Shown: piece by piece, positions 4,971 to 9,324 of the stretch
Position numbering within the stretch: position 1 is the stretch's first letter
Layout: each line of letters begins with the position of its first letter
NCBI GenBank assembly: GCA_902783205.1
Contig: CACZQE010000278.1
Span: 1 to 9,324 of the forward strand
Direction of reading: 5' to 3'
DNA from: an uncultured Lachnospiraceae bacterium
Lineage (GTDB): Bacteria; Bacillota_A; Clostridia; Lachnospirales; Lachnospiraceae
DNA length: 9,324 nucleotides
The notes under the pieces: model-generated
The model's database searches: none
Told to the model about the DNA's origin: nothing
Seen by the model: the letters and a program-made list of their open reading frames with translations, nothing else
Made by a program: the position numbers and the translations under genes

Positions 4971-6794
4971 TTACTGTTCTTTTTCCTGTTCCTCTTGCAG
5001 CTCCTTAAGCTTGCCGAAGTATTTTTCCTTCCATTCCTCAAAAGCTTCCAGATACTCCCGGTCATCCGAGTGGTGAAGGTCATGCAGATACTGGTGCTCA
5101 TTTCCGTTGATCCTGTCATCATACCGTCCCAGCAGGTAAACAGCCAGGTCCGAGCACTGGTCCGATACCCGTTCCAGGTTCAGGAGGATATTCTGGAAGC
5201 TGATGCCGGTCACGATATCGCAGTTCTTATGAGTCACCCGGTATACATGGTAATCGTGAATCTTCTCTATCAGGGCATCGATGACCTCTTCCAGAGGCTC
5301 TACCTGTCTGGCCAGGATGACATCGCCCTTTCTGCAGGCTTCAGCTGTCATTTCAAGGATTTCATTGACTGCTTCCACGCCCACCATAAGTTCTTTGTAT
5401 CCGATATCGGAAATCTTCAGGTTATTGTTGTTAAGCTCTTTGAAACAGTCCGCTATATTCAGGGCAAGGTCTCCGATCCGCTCAAGGCAGAGAAGAGCCT
5501 GCATCTGATAATTCTGCTTTTTCTGGTCATGCTGCAGGGTAATATAGGGTGTCATGGATACCAGATAACGGTTGGTCGCACTGGCCATGACATCTAAAAG
5601 ATCCTCCCTCTCGCTGATCCTTTCATAACGTTTCTCGTCATATTCATCAATCAGAGACATGGCAGATGTGAAATTGTGAAGGGCCACATCGATCATATCC
5701 TCAAGGACAAGACTGGTTTCATTCATGGCAATACTGGGGTTGTCCAGAAGACGGTTGTCCAGCTTGCGCAGGTTCTCCTTGATAGCCGAGTCCTCATCGT
5801 AAACTTCCTTCTCGGGTACCAGTTTCTCAGCAAGGCCGGCAAAGAAGCCGGTGAAAGGCAGCAGGCATACGGCAGGTACAAGACGGAAAAGTCCGTGCAC
5901 GTTGGCTATACCGCCGGATCTGAGTCCCATGTACCAGATATCGTCCCCCAGAACACCCGTGACCCGCAGAAGAGTCAGGGTTACAATGATCAGCGCAGCA
6001 GCACAGATATTGTAAATGATATGTACCATACAGGTTCGGATCTGCTCTGTCTTGGCTCCGATCCGGCAGACCAGATAGGTAGTCAGGCAGTCACCGATAT
6101 TGACACCGATGATAATGCCGATGACGCCGCAGAACCGCATACCCACAGAACTGGCTATGGACTGGAGGATACCGATCACAGCCGAGGAACTCTGGATGAC
6201 ACCTGTTACCACCACGCCGGACAGGAATCCCAGAATGTAATTGCCTTCAAATGAGATCAGAAGGCCCTTTAAGGCTTCCCCAAACTGAGACACGGAAGCG
6301 CTCATGTTCATCAGTCCCACAAAAAGGATACCAAAGCCCATGCAGACTGTTCCTGCAGATTTGGCACTGCGGCTGCCCACAAACATGATCAGGATAATAC
6401 CGATGATCAGGGCCATGGGGGCCAGATTATCAGATTTGAAAAAATAAAGAATGCTGCCCGCGTCTGCCTGCACGTCCATAAGACGGATGATCTGCGCGGT
6501 GATGGCCGTTCCGACATTTGCGCCCAGTACGACACCGATTGACTGTCGGAATGTAATGAAGCCCGCTCCTACCAGTCCCACTGTAAGGACGATGGTGGCA
6601 GTCGAACTCTGGATCATGCAAGTCACCAGCATACCCAGGAGGAATCCCATGGCCGGGCGGTTGGTGATCTTGGCCAGGGCCGCCTTCATGGCTCCTCCCG
6701 AACTGCTCTTGAGGCCGTCGCCCATGATCCGCATACCGTAGAGGAACATGGCCAGACCGCCCAGCAAACTTACAATCCGGTAAAACATACTCAC
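4971..6794 (-). CDS. Na/Pi-cotransporter family protein with C-terminal PhoU-like domain
   Basis: Predicted 607-residue integral membrane protein. The N-terminal half has two inverted Na/Pi-cotransporter repeats (PF02690), each with the diagnostic QSS motif: MIQSSTATIVL at 60-70 and VIQSSSAVIGIL at 199-210. Each repeat also has a glycine-asparagine motif (GANVGT 91-96, GVNIGD 230-235), and about eight to nine hydrophobic segments run to residue 325. Residues about 340-570 form a helical, charged PhoU-like domain, and the tail is rich in Glu and Lys. Homologues such as YjbB and NptA move phosphate. The start is uncertain: upstream ATGs at 6845 and 6815 lack ribosome sites, while AAAGGAG lies nine bases before a GTG at 6794 (reading VSMFYRIV), so that GTG is chosen. 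It is a single-gene unit with its own terminator. Pho-box-like repeats upstream suggest phosphate control. Confidence 0.92.
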   Translation of the reverse strand: MSMFYRIVSLLGGLAMFLYGMRIMGDGLKSSSGGAMKAALAKITNRPAMGFLLGMLVTCMIQSSTATIVLTVGLVGAGFITFRQSIGVVLGANVGTAITAQIIRLMDVQADAGSILYFFKSDNLAPMALIIGIILIMFVGSRSAKSAGTVCMGFGILFVGLMNMSASVSQFGEALKGLLISFEGNYILGFLSGVVVTGVIQSSSAVIGILQSIASSVGMRFCGVIGIIIGVNIGDCLTTYLVCRIGAKTEQIRTCMVHIIYNICAAALIIVTLTLLRVTGVLGDDIWYMGLRSGGIANVHGLFRLVPAVCLLPFTGFFAGLAEKLVPEKEVYDEDSAIKENLRKLDNRLLDNPSIAMNETSLVLEDMIDVALHNFTSAMSLIDEYDEKRYERISEREDLLDVMASATNRYLVSMTPYITLQHDQKKQNYQMQALLCLERIGDLALNIADCFKELNNNNLKISDIGYKELMVGVEAVNEILEMTAEACRKGDVILARQVEPLEEVIDALIEKIHDYHVYRVTHKNCDIVTGISFQNILLNLERVSDQCSDLAVYLLGRYDDRINGNEHQYLHDLHHSDDREYLEAFEEWKEKYFGKLKELQEEQEKEQ

Positions 6795-6896
6795 GATAAT
6801 TTTCTCCTTTGTCATAAAAATATAGTCAGAGGGAACCTCTCCCATTTGCTATACTAACCTTTTTATGTCAAATGTACAAGAGAAAATCGAAGTTTG

Positions 6897-6944
6897 TGTG
6901 AAATTAACTAAATAAAACGTGAATAAGTCAGCAATTTTTGTAAA
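6897..6944 (-). promoter_or_regulatory. Pho-box-like triple direct repeat upstream of the Na/Pi gene
   Basis: On the minus strand TTTACA (6939-6944), TTCACG (6918-6923) and TTCACA (6897-6902) are spaced exactly 21 bases apart, two helical turns. A half-way box TTTAGT sits between the last two. The Gram-positive PhoP consensus is TT(A/T/C)ACA repeated about every 11 bases, so the boxes and phasing are compatible. It lies about 100-150 bases upstream of the start. A clear -35/-10 pair downstream was not resolved. Confidence 0.4.
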
Positions 6945-6947
6945 AAA

Positions 6948-8435
6948 TCAGTCCCGGTTTTTTCGGATCAGGGAGAGAAAATCATGGAGGATTCTTCCTG
7001 TGACCCCCCAGATCACACCGCCTTCGGTATTATAAAAATACATGGGATTACGCTTTTTTCTCCACCTGTAATCTTTGCCGCCGGGAATCAGTTCATAGGG
7101 GAAGTCTGCTGCCGGTACCGATATCAGCTCCACATCATGTCGGTCCGGTTCATAACCGGCCAGCCGGTCCGCACTGACACGGAAGACATGATCCACCTCT
7201 CCTTCCGAAAATGTTCCCCGGTAATCACGGATCCGGGCCGCAAAGGGCCAGATCAGAGAGCCGCCCGGTCCCAGAACAGGGGAAAGGGGCGCCAGAATTT
7301 CTATCTGGTTTCTGTCAACCAGAAGTTCTTCCATGGTCTCCCGGATCGCCGCCTCCTCGGCAGTCTCCCCTCCTTCTATATGCCCTCCGGGAAAACAGAT
7401 TTCTCCCGGCTGAGCCTTTAAAGCCTCCGATCTCTGTTCGAAAAGTATATCATAAGAGCCGGCTTCTCCCCGGCCGCTTTCTCCGGAAGAAATCAGGGGA
7501 ACCAGGACTGCAGACTCCTTTTTCCTGACTGAGGAGAGGGCATCCCTGTCCCGGGCGAGACTGCGGATCCTGTCCGCCAGGTCTTCTCCTGTGTGCTCTT
7601 TTTTAAAAGTCATGATCATATCGGCTGTCAGGCTCAGCTCTGAAGCTTCCCGCCCGATCTCCCCGGCGGGAACCCAGGCGGCACTGGACAGCTCTTCCCT
7701 GTCCAGATTCACCTGTCCGGATCCGTCCACCCGGCAGAAAAATCCCATAAGCAGGTTGCCGGCAAAGCCCCAGGGCTGGCTGCCGTAATAGCTTATATCC
7801 TTTACCTTAAGGCCGACCTCTTCCATAACCTCTCTTTTTACAGTTTCCTCCACCGTCTCACCGATCTCGCAGAATCCTGCGATCAGGGCATTTCCAGTGT
7901 AGGGCCGCCCTGCATATCTGGTCATGAGAATCCTGTCCTCATCCGTTACCGCAACAATCACGGCCGGCGAGATCACCGGATAAATCTTGTTGCCGCAGGC
8001 AGGGCAGGACAGCATCCGCTCTTTTCCGTCCCGGACCGTCGGGGTTCCGCAGCGGCCGCAGTGGCGGTGGTCCCGGTACCATACGTAAAGGTGCCATGCT
8101 GTCATGCCGGAGAAGGAGAACTCTCTGTCTATGATCCGCCGGAAGATCCGGGTGGAACGATAGACATATCCCTGATCCTTCATTTTTTCTTCACTTATTT
8201 CCCTGTCACCTGTATAGAGATAGTAATTTCTGTCATCTATGCAGAAAAGATAGGTCAGGTCTTCTCCGCCAAACATACCGGCTCTCGGGCAATCCTCAAG
8301 GCTTACCGCCTGTCTGTCTCCCGGATCTTTCACCAGGACCTCATGTCCGGAAAAGACAAAGACCGGATCCTCCTTCTTTGCCGGCACCGGATGGTATTCA
8401 TTATGAAAAACTTTAGGCCATATATCCTGTATCAT
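6948..8435 (-). CDS. NudC-like NADH pyrophosphatase fused to a CoA-pyrophosphatase-like Nudix domain
   Basis: Predicted 495-residue protein, about twice the usual NudC length (about 260). Residues 1-120 are a NudC-type N-terminal region, and C126, C129, C144 and C147 form a four-cysteine zinc ribbon. Nudix domain 1 (about 155-280) has a perfect Nudix box at 187-209 (G-x5-E-x7-REVMEEVGL), followed by SQPWGF at 219-224 where the NADH-specific signature is SQPWPF. Nudix domain 2 (about 305-490) has GEICFPGG at 344-351, a box at 351-373 with RETMEELLV (the usual glycine is leucine) and a late IWGVTGRIL, features of the NudL CoA-pyrophosphatase group. NudC hydrolyses NADH and NAD-capped RNA; NudL-type enzymes cleave CoA. 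The start overlaps the preceding HAD gene by 23 bases, suggesting translational coupling. Whether domain 2 is active is unsettled. Confidence 0.9.
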   Translation of the reverse strand: MIQDIWPKVFHNEYHPVPAKKEDPVFVFSGHEVLVKDPGDRQAVSLEDCPRAGMFGGEDLTYLFCIDDRNYYLYTGDREISEEKMKDQGYVYRSTRIFRRIIDREFSFSGMTAWHLYVWYRDHRHCGRCGTPTVRDGKERMLSCPACGNKIYPVISPAVIVAVTDEDRILMTRYAGRPYTGNALIAGFCEIGETVEETVKREVMEEVGLKVKDISYYGSQPWGFAGNLLMGFFCRVDGSGQVNLDREELSSAAWVPAGEIGREASELSLTADMIMTFKKEHTGEDLADRIRSLARDRDALSSVRKKESAVLVPLISSGESGRGEAGSYDILFEQRSEALKAQPGEICFPGGHIEGGETAEEAAIRETMEELLVDRNQIEILAPLSPVLGPGGSLIWPFAARIRDYRGTFSEGEVDHVFRVSADRLAGYEPDRHDVELISVPAADFPYELIPGGKDYRWRKKRNPMYFYNTEGGVIWGVTGRILHDFLSLIRKNRD

Positions 8436-8988
8436 TATTCTCTCTCCGTCTCCTGATAAGCATTCTGCGGGCCACGTAAAGCCGCAGTTTCTCAGAAAAT
8501 GTCAGTTTCCTTCTGAGAATCTGACCTGCCCGGGCTGCGTGCTCCTCCATAAGACCGCCTTCCATGGGATCTGTCCGAACCCAGCGCCGGTCCATCCCGT
8601 ATCTTTTCCAGCTGTAATCATTATCATCCAGGATCAGGTAGGACTCCGCCTTCTCCGGGACACTCCCCAGATAGAGAAGGATTTCCTCCTCCCTGTGTCC
8701 GTTTCTGAGCTCCGGTGTCTTATCAGAGATCTCCAGGCCGGAAGCCAGGAGCACCCGGTCCATAAAACGGCAGGAGGGGTGTGTCTTATCCGTTTCTCTC
8801 TCCCAGCCGGCCCGCCAGGAAGATGACAGGATAATCCTGACCTCTCCCCCTCCGCTTTCTTCAATGATCCGGGCCAGGACAGCCACACTTTTCTCATTGA
8901 CAGGGGCGTCAGTCACCCGGTCCTCATTCTCCATAAAATAATCCACTGAATTCAGCACACCGTCTATGTCAAGAAAGATATACTTCAT
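8413..8988 (-). CDS. Small HAD-type phosphatase (RNA-repair 'Swiss Army Knife' HAD group)
   Basis: Predicted 191-residue cytoplasmic hydrolase. The HAD motif I FLDIDGVLN is at residues 5-13 (nucleophile D7, acid/base D9), motif II is LSSSWR at 54-59, and an acidic motif LDDND at 120-124 holds the metal. The spacing and the SSSWR motif resemble the compact HAD domain found in Swiss-Army-Knife RNA repair proteins (PF18143-like), without their other domains. The C-terminal 30 residues are strongly basic (RRK, RRMLIRRRR), which could favour nucleic-acid binding. The start follows a modest AGG five bases upstream. It is first in a two-gene unit and overlaps the Nudix gene by 23 bases, so the two products probably work together. 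Substrate is not known from sequence; phosphatase chemistry follows from the motifs. Confidence 0.78.
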   Translation of the reverse strand: MKYIFLDIDGVLNSVDYFMENEDRVTDAPVNEKSVAVLARIIEESGGGEVRIILSSSWRAGWERETDKTHPSCRFMDRVLLASGLEISDKTPELRNGHREEEILLYLGSVPEKAESYLILDDNDYSWKRYGMDRRWVRTDPMEGGLMEEHAARAGQILRRKLTFSEKLRLYVARRMLIRRRRENNDTGYMA

Positions 8989-9031
8989 TCCAACCTACTT
9001 TCTTTTTACAGCCTTCATCCCGGTTTTTTCC

Positions 9032-9040
9032 AGTATAGCA
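9032..9040 (-). promoter_or_regulatory. Extended -10 promoter of the HAD/Nudix unit
   Basis: On the minus strand TGCTATACT (plus 9032-9040) is an extended -10 (TGn-TATACT) lying 43 bases upstream of the HAD start codon. No recognisable -35 exists, as the position falls in the preceding terminator, which is acceptable for extended -10 promoters. This is the only good promoter-like sequence in the 135-base gap. Confidence 0.45.
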
Positions 9041-9041
9041 C

Positions 9042-9071
9042 AAAAAAAGAAGACCCGAAGGCCTTCTTTTT
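9042..9071 (-). terminator. UUCG-loop terminator of the RuBisCO-like gene
   Basis: On the minus strand AAAAAGAAGGCC pairs with GGTCTTCTTTTT around a UUCG tetraloop closed by C-G, with one G-U pair, and continues into a run of seven Ts (plus-strand A-run 9042-9048). It begins 53 bases after the RuBisCO-like stop codon and separates that gene from the HAD/Nudix unit. Confidence 0.9.
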
Positions 9072-9123
9072 CAGATCATATGCATGTAAGAATTTACTAT
9101 GGTATAAATTCATTAATCTGCGA

Positions 9124-9324
9124 TTAGATTGCGTAAAGATCCTTGCTGTGTGTCTCGCCGTAGATGCCCCATTTCTCAATGGACCATGTAAGCTCGGGAG
9201 AGTTCTTTGCAGCTTCTCTCAGCGGAACATCATTCATGCATGCTGCGATAGCGTCACGGTGAGCCTTAGCGCCTGCTCTCGGTCCCATTCCATGGCCGTG
9301 GATACCTGCGCCTACGCCGAGAAG
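9124..9324 (-). CDS. RuBisCO-like protein, C-terminal fragment (cut by window edge)
   Basis: The last 66 codons of a gene entering from the right. The stretch GAGIHGHGMGPRAGAKAHRD followed by AIAAC (about residues 5-29 of the fragment) aligns without gaps to the phosphate-binding end of RuBisCO large subunits (GGGTLGHPWG...GA.A.R.A...AC), with about half the positions identical. In plant numbering the G403/G404/G405 triplet reads G-A-G here, and the usual GHP is GHG. The tail EKWGIYGETHSKDLYAI resembles RuBisCO-like proteins rather than photosynthetic enzymes. RuBisCO-like proteins act as enolases, isomerases or, in D-apionate pathways, decarboxylases or transcarboxylases of 3-oxo acid phosphates made by a DUF1537 kinase. 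The catalytic lysine region lies outside the window, so the reaction cannot be told. It ends at a UUCG terminator. Confidence 0.85.
   Translation of the reverse strand, partial: LLGVGAGIHGHGMGPRAGAKAHRDAIAACMNDVPLREAAKNSPELTWSIEKWGIYGETHSKDLYAI

Noticed and set aside
4883..5122. 79-residue minus-strand frame over the transporter's 3' end
   Set aside because: Runs through the terminator hairpin in another frame of the transporter gene; low-complexity composition typical of a shadow.
6795..6845. N-terminal extension of the Na/Pi transporter from ATG 6845 or 6815
   Set aside because: Neither ATG has a ribosome site. AAAGGAG lies inside the extension, properly spaced for the GTG at 6794, directly before the conserved membrane start.

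Overview
The window looks like part of a Firmicutes genome, most likely a gut Clostridia of the Lachnospiraceae type. The pointers are strong GGAGG-type ribosome binding sites, balanced base composition in genes against AT-rich spacers, and the gene families present. This assignment is inference; no rRNA or marker gene lies in the window.

Left edge (1-234): the first 17 codons of a minus-strand surE stress nucleotidase gene and a divergent intergenic region whose 8-base palindrome carries a TATAAT on each strand. A GntR/FCD regulator follows on the plus strand (235-918), closed by a very long, nearly perfect hairpin terminator (948-1017). Between it and the convergent operon (919-1553) there is no convincing gene. 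Instead there is an array of two short conserved boxes, TTGATGG and TCATGTA, repeating about every 51 bases with variable sequence between them (1117-1384). I do not recognise it.

Middle (1554-4802, minus strand): an apparent operon in the order GarR-like 3-hydroxyacid dehydrogenase, DUF1537 (four-carbon acid sugar kinase family) kinase, and cyclase-family metal hydrolase. Its likely promoter has a 16-base near-palindrome with a GTATAC core inside the -35/-10 spacer, a form typical of FCD regulator operators. The nearby GntR/FCD protein is the obvious candidate regulator. The set suggests catabolism of a sugar acid or related hydroxy acid: oxidation or reduction by the dehydrogenase, phosphorylation by the kinase, and hydrolysis of an unknown ester, amide or lactone by the cyclase-family enzyme. 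At the right edge (9124-9324) is the C-terminus of a RuBisCO-like protein. RuBisCO-like proteins work directly after DUF1537 kinases in the known D-apionate pathways, so it may belong to the same metabolic theme.

Right half (4914-9072, minus strand): a Na/Pi-cotransporter fused to a PhoU-like domain, with three Pho-box-like direct repeats 21 bases apart upstream. Next come an overlapping gene pair, a small HAD phosphatase of the type seen in RNA repair proteins and a 495-residue protein joining a NudC-like NADH pyrophosphatase to a second, CoA-pyrophosphatase-like Nudix domain. This pair could act on nucleotide cofactors or on cofactor-capped RNA ends. A UUCG-loop terminator separates it from the RuBisCO-like gene.
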